DNA of 64,000 nucleotides from Chaenocephalus aceratus (GCA_023974075.1 CM043789.1:38875613-38939612), one strand, 5' to 3'. Positions 22,745 to 34,871 are shown, numbered from the stretch's first letter. A program made the numbers and translations. Notes: a model not told the origin generated them from the sequence alone.

Positions 22745-24124
22745 CAGTGTTCGGCAAGTTACATTACAATATTACTGTTTCTGAAATGTAATGAGTTACA
22801 CTACTTTTTAGTTAATTTCACCAAAATAACCGCAAAAGAATGGCTAGGTATTTTAAATGCTAAAATGTAGTTTAGTGCAGCTCATTATACATCCAGTGAA
22901 GGGCAATGTGGTATAGCATAACAACTGTGTAGGCCCTTAAGGCTACTAACAACTTGTATTACACGGCTTAGTTGAATAAATCACCAGAAGAAGGCAGACA
23001 GGAAGTAAACACTAACAGGACACGGAATGGGCTCTGTAGTGTGTTTAGTATATGGCCGTGTGCAGGCCCGGCTCCAGAACACAATGACTCAGGGTGCCTC
23101 TGAGGTTACAGGGGGCGCAGCAGTAGCAGGTTTAAATGAGCAATAGTGGCAACAGCAATGAAAAATACCATTGATGGGTCCCCAATGAAAAGATTATGGC
23201 AGTTGTTATGTTTTGAACCAAGCAAGTGAGAACATTTCAAGTGAGTTAAAAGTGCAATCATGAAATATTTCATACAGTCCAAAGTGGACTGTGGCAAGGA
23301 AAAGCACAAAAGCTTCAAAGCTGTACTGATAAAACAAATGAGAACATAATGTAAATCAAGGCAAATATTATTTGAACCAGCTCATGGTTTGAAATGGCAA
23401 ACATTGAAAAGCAAAAGTATTTTTAAAACCATGTACTACATCATCACCTTGGTCCCATCATATACTCTGGGAAGAGAATATTTACTGTGCTTGAAAACTG
23501 GTATCACATCATCATGTGAGGTTGACTTCGTGACCTGGAGATAATTTCAGCTGCAATATTAGCTTGTTGATAAGCTTGGATATGATATATTTTTGTAGAC
23601 ATTCGTGGTGAAGGCATCTGTGCTATTGTATGCATTATTTTTGACCCAACATTTCTACAGGCATGGCAGAATATGGCACTATTTTCACATGAATATTCCA
23701 TTGTCTATTTGTATACCACGAGCTGCAAAATGACCGCCCAAACCCCACTGTACAGGCGGGTACTTCACCTGACACAATTTGTTGCTTGTATATTTCACTC
23801 CATTCTCTTTTTTGAATAGAGGGTGCATAACATTCAACTGCCCCCGAAGATCCCGACGCGAAGCCTGAAGGGTAAACACACCAGGTTTACTAATCCACCC
23901 GCACAATTTGTCTCTGGTGTCGGAATGTCTCGCTAGTACATTCTTAAAAAACAAAACACCATTTAATTTCGGGTTAAAATGTGTTGTAACTGCGTTACTG
24001 AGCATTGTAACGGATAATATATTACCCACATTTCATTAGTAATGCGTTACATTACTTCGTTACAGCAAAAAGTAATATATTACTGTAACTCCGTTACTTT
24101 TGTAACGCGTTACACCCAACACTG
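22745..24124 (-). mobile_element. hAT transposon, deletion derivative (TTF-finger type)
   Basis: A 1380-bp element with termini CAGTGTTCGGCAAGTTAC and, on the opposite strand, CAGTGTTGGGTGTAACGCG. It is flanked by the exact 8-bp duplication CATTTGAC (22737-22744 and 24125-24132). Subterminal GTTAC/ACATTAC words recur on the right. A minus-strand fragment of a TTF-type zinc finger lies inside, giving the orientation. The catalytic part is missing. Confidence 0.9.
23504..23701 (-). pseudogene. TTF-type zinc-finger remnant of hAT transposase
   Basis: Minus-strand frame starting MEYSCENSAIFCHACRNVGS. The WxEYS..xxAIFCxxCRxxG signature is the core of the TTF/ZMYM1-type finger at the N-terminus of one group of hAT transposases. 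The downstream part reads into unrelated sequence. The same motif recurs in the element at 58.6-59.7 kb. Confidence 0.7.
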
Positions 24125-25134
24125 CATTTGACCTTGTTAGAGAGGGTTTAGCAAAATAAACTCCACCTCTGAGGTGATTTGGGTGTAAATGGCCGTTTTT
24201 TACCGTTTCTCTGGAACCCATTGGTCGATTTTGGAGATTGACATCTCTTTTTGACCGTTAGAGCCAATAGAATCGAAGAGAAATGTCCACATACACACAC
24301 ACCTTACCATTAAGAAATGAGAGCTATGCGCACACAGTTTTTCATTAGAGCGAACCTATCTCTCGCTCTGACATCTGGAAACGGAAAAGCAGGTTTATTG
24401 TTTTATGGATTATCAGAAATCATTTCAAAGGGACGCACACACATTGGATTAACCTATGGATTAACCTTCAGCAGCGTTTGTATCGTTTTAATGCCATTGA
24501 AGACCACTTTTGACCAGACAACGACAAAGGCATGGGCGTCGCAGCCATTATATGAGGGTGAGACAAGTCCCCCCACCAGGCACGTACACACATAGGCGCG
24601 TTCACACCGCAGTACTTTTCCCACTTTAGTTCTGATTTAGTTCCGAAATGTTGCGTTCACACCAAAAAGAGCCGGAACTAAAATTAGTTTCATGAGAACC
24701 TTTTCACCCCCTTTTCCGTCCCTGCTAGAGAGCCGCGCCTTTCGTGGAGAGAAAAAGGTTCCTATGTCTGATGGCTGGGCGGATTGCAAAACCACGCCCA
24801 TAAAACTCCCAAAAAGTTTTTGTGAAAGCCGCCATTTTATTCTCCTATTCTATTATCATTAGCATTAGCCCGCGCAGAACGCAGACGAGACTACCTTATG
24901 GCAACACAAAAGAAAACATGGGAGCGGTGTGGCGGTGGATATGAGGGAGGTGTCGGCGTTCTGCGATTTACTCGGAAGGCTGGGAGTCCCAGCAGCTTCT
25001 ACTGAAGCCAGTCCCCAACTCCGGGGACTTCCCGCCGGGGACTTGGGCGGCAGTATACGCCGTGAAGTGGTTTGCGGCCTGCCAGTAAGCCCAAAGCAGA
25101 AGAATACAAATAAAATAAGGGATTTTTAAAGATT

Positions 25135-27724
25135 TCCTGACTTCTTGGCTGGATAATTATGCCAAAATATGATGGTTGTACTTATTGTTGGGGATTTTAA
25201 TATTCATGTGTGTTGCCCCGACAAAGCTCTGGCAAAGGACTTTTTAGACCTTGTTGATTCCTTAATCTTGTGCAGTCCTGTGTCCTGGCCCAACGCAGGA
25301 ACGCGGACACACACTTGATCTTGTTTTATCTTATGGTTTGCCTGTCTTTAACTGGAGATTTGTGACGCCTTTTTCTCTGATCATATGCCTGTATTATTTG
25401 ATGTGAGTCTTGCTTGTAAAACGGTTAAACCGCGCGCTGCTCCTCGGCGCGCTCGCATTATTAACCCCTCCACTGCTGGTCAGTTCTCTGTTGCCTTTAA
25501 ACAGAACTGTGTGAATCGGGAACGTATGTCACCTGAAACGGATGAGCTTAGCTCATGGTTTCACTCTACCTTGCAAAGCTGCCATAGACACTGTTGCTCC
25601 TTTAAAAACCAGGCAACCTAAAACTAAATCTGAGCCTTGGTTTAAATGACCGACTCGGGGCTGTCCGACAGGCATTGCCGTAGAGCTGAGCGTAAATGGA
25701 AAAAGGACAAACTGCAAGTTTCATTTGAATTGTTGAGGGAGTGTTGGCGTTTCTATCAGATCACTGTGAGGAGGCAAAAAGCAAACTTTTATCTGACATC
25801 TTCTGTCAAATCGTCATAAGCCACGCCTTCTGTTCCAGACTATTGATTTGGTCCTTAATGCCCCCCAGAATAGCTCTATGGAGACCTCTACTGCGGTCTG
25901 TGAAGACTTTCTTCACTTTTTCATTAATAAGGTATACTCCACTAGAGCTCAAATCTCTGCTCCTGCACCGTGTTCTGCTGTCTTTAATCAGTTTGAGCAG
26001 GTAGCTCTGTCTTTTGTACAGGAGATTGTCTCCAAGTTAAAGCCCTCTGGTTCTCCAAATGACCCTGTCGTGCCTCGACTTTTTTAAAGAGGTTTTCCCC
26101 ACTGTTGGACCATCTGTGCTGGCAGTTTTAAAACAGCAGCCTGCTCTCAGGGAAGGTCCCCAAAAACCTGAAGCATGCAGTAGTGCAACCTCGTATTAAA
26201 AAACCCAGCCTGGAATCCCACAGTCTGGCTAATTTTAGGCCATTTCCAAAATGCCCCTTTTATGTCAAAGATCCTGGAGAAGATTGTCTACAGTCAAATT
26301 ATGTTTTTTTCTGGAAGAGACAACAATACTGGAGGTTTTCCAATCCGGTTTTAAAACTATGCACAGCACTGAAACAGCGCTTTTAAGAGTCTTTAATGAC
26401 ATCCTTTTATCTACTGACTCTGGGGACTGCGTTGTGCTCCTACTTATTGACTTAACTGCTGCTTTCAATACAGTCGACCATGACATCCTGATCTCCCGCT
26501 TGGAAAGGTGGGTGGGCATTGAGGGAGAAGCCCTGGAATGGTTCAGGTCATATTTGAAGGACAGAACTTTTCTGTCAGCCTTGGTGACTCCGAGTCATCC
26601 TCTGCTCCACTCCCTGTATGGGGTCCCACAGGGCTCAGTATTAGGCCCCCTGCTATTCTCCCTCTATTTGCTCCCTCTTGGGTCCATTTTTAGAAAGCAC
26701 GGCATCGCATTCCACTGCTATGCTGATGATAGCCAGATTTATGTCCCTCTAACAAAGAAGGAGGGTTACTTAATTAGCCCACTGCTAAAGTGCCTAGATG
26801 ACATAAAGGCCTGGATGGCGTGCAATTTCCTTAAACTCAATGAAGGAAAAACAGAAGTAATGGTTTTTGGTAGCACCACTGACACCACTTCTGTAGACCT
26901 GGGTCCCTTGCATCAGTACACCAAGCCACCGTTACGAACCTTGGTATTAAAATGGGCCGTGAACTCAAACTTGAGAGTCAGATTAAGTCGGTGGTAAAAA
27001 CGAGCTTTTATCACCTGAGGCAACTAGCGAAAGTAAAACCTTTTCTCTCCAGACAGCAGTTTGAGACAGTAATCCATGCCTTTGTCACCACCCGGCTGGA
27101 CTACTGTAACTCTCTCTACATGGGGGTCAATGGGTCCTCGCTCGCACGACTGCAGCGGGTGCAAAATGCTGCAGCAAGGCTCTTAACTGGCACACGGAAG
27201 TTTGACCACATTTCCCCTGTTTTAGCTTCTCTCCACTGGCTGCCAATTTATTTTAGGATCCATTTTAAAATTCTTTTATTTACTTTTAAATCCCTAAATG
27301 GCATGACCCCACCATACCTTGCTGAGCTGCTACAGCATTACACGCCGAACCGCCCTCTCAGGTCAGCGGACCAACTGCTCCTGAATGTGCCTAAAACCAG
27401 GTCAAAGCTCAGAGGGGACCGTAGCTTCTCTGTAGCGGCTCCCACACTGTGGAACGCTCTGCCCCTGGAGATCAGACAGGCCTCCACACTGCCTGCTTTT
27501 AAATCGCTTCTTAAAACCCACCTCTTCTCCTTAGCGTTTTAACATTTGGCGTTTATCATCTTTTAGAGTGTTGCTTTTTTTGCATTTAAATTGTTTTTTG
27601 TTTTTACTTGTACTTGTTTCATGGTGTGTGAGCTGAGCTGTGTTTTATCTATTTTCCTGTACAGCACTTTGGTCTGGAGGTTTAAAGTGCTTTATAAATA
27701 AAGTTGTATTGTATTGTATTGTAT
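25135..27724 (+). pseudogene. L2-clade LINE, endonuclease and reverse transcriptase, degraded
   Basis: The 5' part (25.14-25.6 kb) holds the C-terminal endonuclease segment in broken frames (CTYCWGF equivalent of LLGDFN, THLDLVLSYGLPV, DHMPVLFDVSL). The polymerase frame 26251-26997 shows motif A (LLLIDLTAAFNTVDHDIL, Asp at residue 67), motif B (GVPQGSVLGPLLFSLYL, residues 124-140) and motif C (CYADD, residues 156-160). A +1-type shift near 26.95 kb continues it as 26952-27542, with TRLDYCNSLY, LHWLPIYFRIHFKILLF and the terminal LKTHLFSLAF. The 3'UTR ends in TTGTA repeats (27700-27724). Frameshifts in the endonuclease and at 26.95 kb make it inactive. Confidence 0.9.
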
Positions 27725-27801
27725 AAGAAGAAGAAGTGACGTCAGCGGCTTCATTTGCCTATCCTCCCCCAGGGACTTATTCCGGTGTGAACGCGATCTG
27801 T

Positions 27802-27841
27802 ACTTAGTTCATGAGAACTAAAGAGTTCTCATGAACTAAGT
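27802..27841. repeat. Perfect 18-bp inverted repeat, 4-base loop
   Basis: ACTTAGTTCATGAGAACT (27802-27819) is followed by AAAG and then its exact reverse complement (27824-27841). It lies just inside the right terminal repeat of the TA-flanked transposon. Confidence 0.95.
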
Positions 27842-27889
27842 TCTGATGAACCTTTGTGGGAAAAGTACTGCGGTGTGAATGCGCCTATT

Positions 27890-29246
27890 GACATCAAAGT
27901 GGGCTTGAGCCCCTGCCCTTTTTCTTCCTCCAGAGAAAGTGCCCTTTTCCCCCCTTTTTCTTTATTTTTATAAATGAATATATATATCTACTGCTGTTTG
28001 CGCAGTTTCTCTTTCCAAAAATGTATTGATTGAATACAAAATATCAAGTTTCGGGAGATTAGACTGTGAAGTTCCGTAGCTCTCCCTCCCTCCACGTCTC
28101 CCGCACAGCGGTGCGGACATCGGCAGTCACTTCAGACAGACAGGTAGCAGCACCTCCCACTTTACTGTCCCATGTTATGCCGGCTTTTCTTGGCTTATTT
28201 TGAAGGTGAGTGGTGATGAACAAATTACTAAACTGCCAGTGCCTCGAGTTTACAGCTAATTAGCTAAAAGACAATACAAAATATAGTTAACTAAGGTAGG
28301 CTAGCGAATGGATAAGTTAGCTCAAGGTTTAGCTAAGGCAATTATCATGGGCATACAGGCTAATGTACTGTACTTAAGGGGAGACTCTTAAAGTGAATAC
28401 AGTAAAATGTGTATCTAATAACGTCATCGCAATCGCCACATTGATATGCAAATTAGGCGTAAACTAGGCCCAATTAAAATGCGCTAATTTGCATGCAGTT
28501 ACCAAGGCATTGCAGGTGAAAGGATAAAACAAAAAAACATATCGCCTCACAAACTTCCCCAGATAGTTAGGCTACTTATGTCAAGTCAGATTAGCTTTAA
28601 ATCTATCGATGAATTCAGACATGGTAGTAAAATGAACACCATTTATATGTGTTTCTTGGAAGTTTTATTTCCATTAGAGTGAAAGAAAAACACGGAAGCA
28701 AAATAGACCAAAATAACAAGTACATGAAAAAAACGATCTTTTGCCTGTAATGTCCTTAAACAGTAACTTCATAATTTGATTGTTGTTTGTAAATAAAAGT
28801 CAGCCGAATTAGTGTTGATACTGCAAGGAGACGTATTGTGCGAAGAGAAATTGAAGATGTTGTTTAATTGCTGATATATTTATGATCCACGTCACGTATT
28901 CAGTTTCGGCGGCATTTCTTCCAGTTTGTCCGAAGGTCTTCTAATCAGGGCTCTATAAATAAAGAACTACGGCAGGTGTGTAATATTTAATGCAGCCGAA
29001 CCGTGGAATACAATGCCGTTATGTGATGACTTTCAAAAGAGAAAAGCAAGCACAACATACATTAAAGTATTATTTTCTTAAAAAAAAAAGGTTTTTTCGG
29101 ATTCATATCGCATAAACACCATATCCCAAAGTGCATTGCGGCTAAACAATCCAATCACCGAGCTTAAAACCATAGCTGAGGATCTTGGGTATATCAGTTC
29201 AGTGGGTGTGTGTCTGTTTCCGGTTTATTTTTATTTTGAAATTCAG
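27890..29246. other. Repeat-derived or unique sequence, no gene recognised
   Basis: Contains fragments seen in other fish repeats (AAGTGGGCTTGAGCCCCTGC at 27.90 kb; CAGCCGAACCGTGGAATACA at 28.99 kb). A GC-rich segment at 28.07-28.21 kb ends in a strong TTTTGAAG|GTGAGT donor and could be an untranslated first exon, but nothing downstream supports a gene. Confidence 0.35.
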
Positions 29247-29537
29247 TTTCCTGACGACGCCAAAAAGAGATTATAGAATTATACGATTTAAAATAAAGAC
29301 AATAATCGTGGCTTGATATTGAGTAGAACATGTTTTTATGAACCACACACAGCTTCCGGTCTTCCAAGACCGACAGGACAAAAAGAAGTGTTGCAGGCAC
29401 GAAACACACTACCAATAGAAATACATTGCTTTTAAAATCGTTCTGTGTGACAAAAAAAAAAGGGGGAATCGTGTTGGTGAATACGAATCAATAGATTAAA
29501 TGTTGTGACTAAAACACGAAATGCCGTGAGACTGGGT
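29247..29537 (-). repeat. Dispersed repeat, copy 2 (inverted)
   Basis: Reverse complement of the unit at 21988-22275. It ends in CGAAATGCCGTGAGACTGGG and shares the GACAATAATCGTGGCTTGAT and CACAGCTTCCGGTCTTCCA segments. The far end diverges near 29247. Confidence 0.8.
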
Positions 29538-29560
29538 GGCTTACAATGAAAGCCTGGTGG

Positions 29561-29643
29561 ACACACACCACACACACACACCACACACACACACACACAA
29601 CACACACACACACACACACACCACACACACCACACACCACACA

Positions 29644-29675
<32 letters not shown>

Positions 29676-29693
29676 ACCACAACACCACACACA

Positions 29694-29764
<71 letters not shown>

Positions 29765-29765
29765 A
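29561..29765. repeat. (CA)n compound microsatellite
   Basis: About 205 bases of CA repeats with interspersed CC, ACCAC and CAACAC variants. Open frames across it are artefacts of the repeat. Confidence 0.97.
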
Positions 29766-30064
29766 CTTCAGGCGACATTACATTGACTTACTTTGCATTT
29801 CCGGGAGACTTATCCTAACCTTAACCATAACCAACACATGCCTAACCCTAACCCTAACCCTTACCCTTACCAAGTCTTCACCCTAAAATGAATGATTCCC
29901 CTCATAGGGACTCCATTTTGTCCCCATAAGGGAGGCGAGTCCCCACACTATGTAAACAGATTTAGGTCCCCATAAGGGAGGCGAGTCCCCACACTATGTA
30001 AACAGATTTTAGGTCCCCACAAGTATAGTAATGCTAGACCACACACACACACACACACACACAC
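29766..30064 (-). repeat. Telomere-like dispersed repeat, copy 2 (inverted)
   Basis: Minus-strand counterpart of the unit at 17.67-18.05 kb: CACTTCAGGCGACATTACAT, CCTAACCCTAACCCTAACCC (about 29841-29870), CATAGGGACTCCATTTTGTC, and GGTCCCCACAAGTATAGTAA leading into (CA)n. A ~50-base segment with GGCGAGTCCCCACACTATGT occurs twice in tandem here (about 29930-30012) but once in copy 1. Confidence 0.85.
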
Positions 30065-32498
30065 TTTCTTTGTGTTAAATGGTCAGTCACTTGAGCACTG
30101 TTACATAAAACATGCATCCCTTTCAGACACTGAAGAAAGAAATCCCTCCGTTTACAGAAACAAACCCATCCATCATGTTTCAGCCTGAAGAAACACTTTC
30201 CGACATCATCAGAGGTTGTAGTGAGCACACTGCTCGGTGACCTCTGACCTGGCCTGGTGTGGACTGACGGAGCTCCTGCCTGACAGAAGTCCTGCTCCGC
30301 CTCTTCAAACCATTTCTTCTCTGCCTCTTTGTTTCCTTCCTCAGCATTCATGTCAAAACAAACACAACAACCCAACACAAACCCCCTACACACACAAACA
30401 TGCAGACAAACACTCTTTCGACCACTACCTGTACCTCACCCTTAGGCTTTCCTGCTGCGGGTATTTGCATCACAATCAGCCCCAGGACCCTGGTGGTCTA
30501 TTGACGGGGAAATGGGCCTGTTAAGAGGAAATTGTGTTTTATTAACAACAACAAACGGATCAATATAAGTGACTTTCAGGATCCCACCTATTACTTTCAG
30601 TTGTTGCAGACTCGTCTCCTGCCTCTAGATATTATAGATATTTAATTTGAAGGAACAATAATGTGAAATAAAGTAGCATGGAGTTCTTAATGGCAAACAG
30701 AAGTTTGTTTGACAGTGATACAGGCTGAATCCAAATGTCCACATCTCCTAGCACTTTCAGATTTTCAGATCGTGCAGGAATTTTGATATTAAAGACTTCG
30801 TGCCAAGGGCTTTTTTAAATTCACAATTCATCAAGTCCACATGAAGCCTGACTTTCTGCAGACGTATTGCTTCTGCCCAGAGTGAAGAACCGAATCCCAA
30901 ACTTCCAGCAAGTATCCTAATTGTGGCAAAGATATTTGGCACAAATATTTGGCCACGCGATCGACATGTTGCTCCAGATTGAAATATCTCAACAAAAAAT
31001 CTGATTTTTTCCCAAGAAATTACATTTGTAAAGAAAATGTATGGTTTGATAATGACCAAGTTTAACTTTGATGATTCATTAATTTAACTTGTAGCGCTAT
31101 TATCAAGTCCAAAATTATAAATTTGCCTTAAACTTTTAGTTTGTGACTAAATGCAAAAACTATGCCATTCTCTTTAAACCTGAGTTGAACTTTGTGTTAA
31201 GAATTTATAAGCAAATGTTAGCATGCTATCAAGCTGAACTAAGGTGGTGAGCAGGGTAAACATTTAACAAGCTAAATACCAAGAGATCATATTTTAACGT
31301 AGCTGTTTTATTATCTGAATGATGTACCATGTCCGGCTAATCAGGTTGGACACAACAGATAATTGTTGTTATTTATTAGCTTAACATGTGCTAATAAGCT
31401 GGCTACTTGTAAAACAATATGGTCGTAGACCTCTCTCAAATCCAACTCAAGGCTCGCATTTCAAGTTTCTAATGAAGCTATAAACAACTGACCTGCTCGG
31501 GGCAGAGGAAGTCTCGGCTTATATCCGCTCGCTAAACCAAAACCCCAGAAATATAGCCCCTTGCCTCAAGATGCTAATTATGGTCAGACTGATAGCCGAC
31601 TAGTTCCAAGATTTCAGTATCCTACCAATATCTGCAATGGCACTATTTGCAAGTCAGAAAGTGCACAACGCCAGTTGTAAAATAAAATCTGAGCCATGGC
31701 ATGCTAGGTGAGTTGGAGCTAACGAAATACTACTATTGGATTCAGATTGACATGGAGATGGCATGGGGGGGAATTAATAACCAGATTGAGATTCCTCAAC
31801 TCTGAGAAAGCCCTGCACTGTTTCTTCTCCAGGAGAGCAACCAAGCAAAAGGAATATCTGATAAAAATAGAGGAGATACAGGCAAAGAAACTTTGTAAAT
31901 TATTGAGGCATTTTGTGGTTGTAGTGTGGGTAGTTTCATGTGGGAGACCTCGTGAATGAAAGCGCATATGCAGTACTGTAGTAGCACATGTGCTGTGATA
32001 CTGAAGGTTGTGCCTTGGAGTTAACATTGTCCGAGTCAAATTCAAATCCTTCATAATCCAGTCAGAACTCGATTTTCCCCCCATATCCAAAGCCTTGCTC
32101 GTGGCTCAACATGACCAGATGGAGTTAATGTCAGTCTGTTTGATAATGATCTCCATCCTGTGATAGTTTAACCGGCACGAAGAGTAAAAGCTTTCATTTC
32201 AGATGCTTTGAGTTGTATCTCTGAGGTAGGGTGGCCTTCACACAGTGCCATGTGGAGAGTAATAGAAATTGGTGATGAGTATGTGGTATCCATGGTGACC
32301 AGCCCATAGTTAAAGGCCAGGGATTCTCTGCCAGCATTGTGTGTGTCTAGACCATGTGAGCGTCTCCAGTTGGGTGAGTCTGGCACGCATCGCTTCATGT
32401 GCTAGATCAGAGCCATGCTAATGTTACTTTCAACAGAACTGTATTAGCAGCACTCAGATCAGTCTCGCTATAATTGGAAAGTGCCCATAGCAACCAAG
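30065..32498. other. Intergenic region, no gene or known repeat recognised
   Basis: Unique-looking sequence on both strands. Open frames of about 100-120 codons at 30.0-30.4 and 31.7-32.1 kb have no family features and no convincing splice context. Confidence 0.55.
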
Positions 32499-32506
32499 GA
32501 TTGTGG

Positions 32507-33184
32507 CAGTGGCGAACCGTCAGGGCCTTCAAGGTATTCAGAGAATACCCTGGAACACTCAGATAAAACAAACAAAAAATCGATTTAATTATATAAATAA
32601 AATGTGTAAAATTAATACATGGGAATCCTATCCGTGTTGTTGATCTGTAATATTACAGTGTTACGTTGATTTGTTTGTCCTTCTCGGACCATGCACTACG
32701 CATTTCAGTGGTTTTTGTGTTAGAAAAGAAAGCAACCAATCAGATCGTTGTTCTGGGTCTCTGGGTAGAACATCCTTCAACCAAGGTATTCTACATCCTT
32801 GATCGAATTGCCCTGGCCGTTGCACTGAATGAGAGCGTACGTTTGGACTGAAAGTTTGATCAACCAATCATATTGATTTGTAGCCAATGGGCGTGTTCTT
32901 TCAGAGTTCCCCTCGGTTCCAGGGTGCTCTAGAAGGCCCGCTAGTTAACTGGCTCGAGACAGAGGATCTGGATAAATGCCACGAAGTAATCATGCCGTCT
33001 TATTGTTTTTTAACATTGAAATGGCAAGTGCAGCAGGCGAAGATGATGTTGTTGCGGAATAGTTGTGAGTACCCTTTTCAAAACGACAATTCAGTGAAAA
33101 GACGGGACATTATAACGGCGGGGGGGGGGGGGGGGGGTGTGTGTCTACAGAAGGTCCAGTTGTGATAGACACGGTTCGCCACTG
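32507..33184 (+). mobile_element. hAT transposon, deletion derivative
   Basis: Termini CAGTGGCGAACCGTCAGG and, on the other strand, CAGTGGCGAACCGTG. The exact 8-bp duplication GATTGTGG flanks it (32499-32506 and 33185-33192). At 33021 a short frame starts MASAAGEDDVVAE, followed by stops and then VPFSKRQFSEKTGHYN. This resembles the N-terminus of TTF/ZMYM-type hAT transposases. The rest of the gene is deleted, and a run of 18 G (33120-33137) sits near the break. Confidence 0.9.
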
Positions 33185-33422
33185 GATTGTGGATAACACT
33201 ATTGGCTTTCTTATTTGTTTGTAAAAGCAATGGCAAAATCAGCAGGTCTTAAGAAACCAAATTGAGAAATGACAGGTGAATAATTCAGCTTTAATCTTAT
33301 TGGTAAATTGCTGACTTCATCTGCAACTACAAATGACCCTGGCAAGAAAACATGTTTCTTATTTAGAAATGCTAATGTGTGAGAAGCACCACAGTTGTTT
33401 TCTTTTTAAATAATATAGACCT

Positions 33423-33508
33423 ACCGTACTTTCCGGACTATAAAGCGCACCTGCATATAAGCCGCAGCAGCTACATTGTCCGTCTGTCTTGCTCTCGTTC
33501 TGTCTCTC
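33423..33508 (-). mobile_element. Fragment of a TA-flanked MITE (see 43871-44186)
   Basis: Starts ACCGTACTTTCCGGACTATA and continues through AGCGCACCTGCATATAAGCC and GCTCTCGTTCTGTCTCTCGG. This matches, in reverse orientation, the right third of the complete element at 43.87-44.19 kb. The other end is missing. Confidence 0.8.
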
Positions 33509-33509
33509 G

Positions 33510-34863
33510 GTTCATGCAATAAACTGGACAAATATTGCGATCTGACCAGACGAACGCAATGAGACTTTATCTGTTCAGGACACCTGTGAAGCGCATCCTC
33601 ATGTAGGGCTCCGAGACCTTGACATGTCATGATGATGATGAAGGTACAAAATGTATCCCTGAAGATGTACCCAACATCCCAGATATGGCAACATCCCACG
33701 TCTCAGTAAACCCCTAATTCAATGGCGGACTAGATTGCTGGACACTGTTTCTCCACCAAATGTGAACTCATTTCAGATCTTATCCTATGGAAGCCTTTGA
33801 GGGGTCCTCGTGACTACCATACTGTAGGCGACCAGAGATGCTGGAAGACTATAGTGCAAGATCTCTTGACTTTGGGTCGGATTGCACGATGATGATATTG
33901 TTTGTCACGGGGTTTATTTACTACAATAATCCAATCAAAACGGAAAAATCACATTGTGTTGAGGGAACAAGGGGCGATTCTAGCTATAGTAAGGTAACCC
34001 TGTGCATTTCATGTGGCAAAATCGCACACATGAATAAACCAGTTGTCATATATTATATAAGATACGCATCAGTCGACGAGGAGGGACCTGGGAGGGGCTT
34101 TTGAGGCTCTGATAAGCATTTACCACCTGTTCCCAAGAGCCCTATGATCCTGGCATTTGATAGCAACTCAATCAACATGGCATTGCTGGTATTTGGCAGC
34201 GTTATCGAGTGACGGATAATTACCTCATTGTCCTGCATCCATGTCCTGCCACCGCTCAATACCAGAGCTGGGCTGGAATCAGCAAGCGAGCGGCGACCCT
34301 TAATGAAATACTGTATTCTAATCCAGGCAGGTATCTCATTAGCTCTCCGGCTGTGTGGTATCAGGAGCAGGTGGGCAGCCTGGTTGCAGATGCTGACTGA
34401 CATACCCTTTCATCTCAGGCCCAGACCTGCTCTTTCTTTCACGGGACCCAGCCTCACATAATGAGAGCTGCAGAAAAATAGATGAGGGGGGACTACATTA
34501 TGTCTCCACCATGGTGACACATGTCACCTGGCTGCCCATGAATGAGATCAGCACCAATAAGTAGAAGGTGGCTTTTGATGAACTCTTTGTTTGGTTAAGC
34601 ACATGGAAAAGGTCTTCCCATGTGTGCAATTTGGCCACCGAAAGAAATATAGAAACGCTACGGAAACAATTCAAGTCTGGGGACAGTACAACATTTATTA
34701 TTTGATTCTGAAAACATAAAAAAATGCTATAAATAATTGTTTACAACGTGAGAAGACTGTGAAGCTCATAGTACCGAACTGGTGGTGCCAGGCTGGTAAC
34801 TTGTTTATACGATGTTTCTGTTTAGTAATATTTGGGAGGGTCTGAAATCATGGCTTGGTGACG
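33510..34863. other. Intergenic region; possible regulatory DNA at 34.13-34.42 kb
   Basis: No gene or repeat recognised. The 34.13-34.42 kb part has a non-repetitive look with GGATAATTACCTCATTG, ACCCTTAATGAAATACTG and TCTCATTAGCTCTCCGG, words common in conserved developmental enhancers. Conservation was not tested. Confidence 0.3.
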
Positions 34864-34871
34864 CACTAGAG

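Larger units (their letters stand above)
22390..24592. repeat. Older dispersed repeat hosting a hAT insertion
   Basis: Flanks on both sides of the hAT (22390-22736 and 24133-24592) appear to be parts of an older repeat: TTAAGCACTGAGCCTG and CAGGCTCGAAAATGACATTT on the left, CTCTGGAACCCATTGGTCG and GGTGAGACAAGTCCCCCCAC on the right. Boundaries are not defined and the two flanks may belong to different elements. Confidence 0.35.
24595..27885. mobile_element. TA-flanked DNA transposon carrying a nested L2
   Basis: 30-bp terminal inverted repeats start GGCGCGTTCACACCGCAGTA on the left and, on the opposite strand, GGCGCATTCACACCGCAGTA on the right, with one mismatch over 30 bases. TA flanks both ends (24593-24594 and 27886-27887). 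Total length is 3291 bp, of which about 2.6 kb is a later L2 insertion. The remaining left interior is GC-rich around 24.90-25.08 kb. The termini resemble ISL2EU/Harbinger-like elements, but no transposase was recognised. Confidence 0.75.

Noticed and set aside
29536..29886. Open frames of 70-116 codons rich in His/Thr or Cys/Val
   Set aside because: They are translations of the (CA)n microsatellite in several frames, with no other protein-like part.
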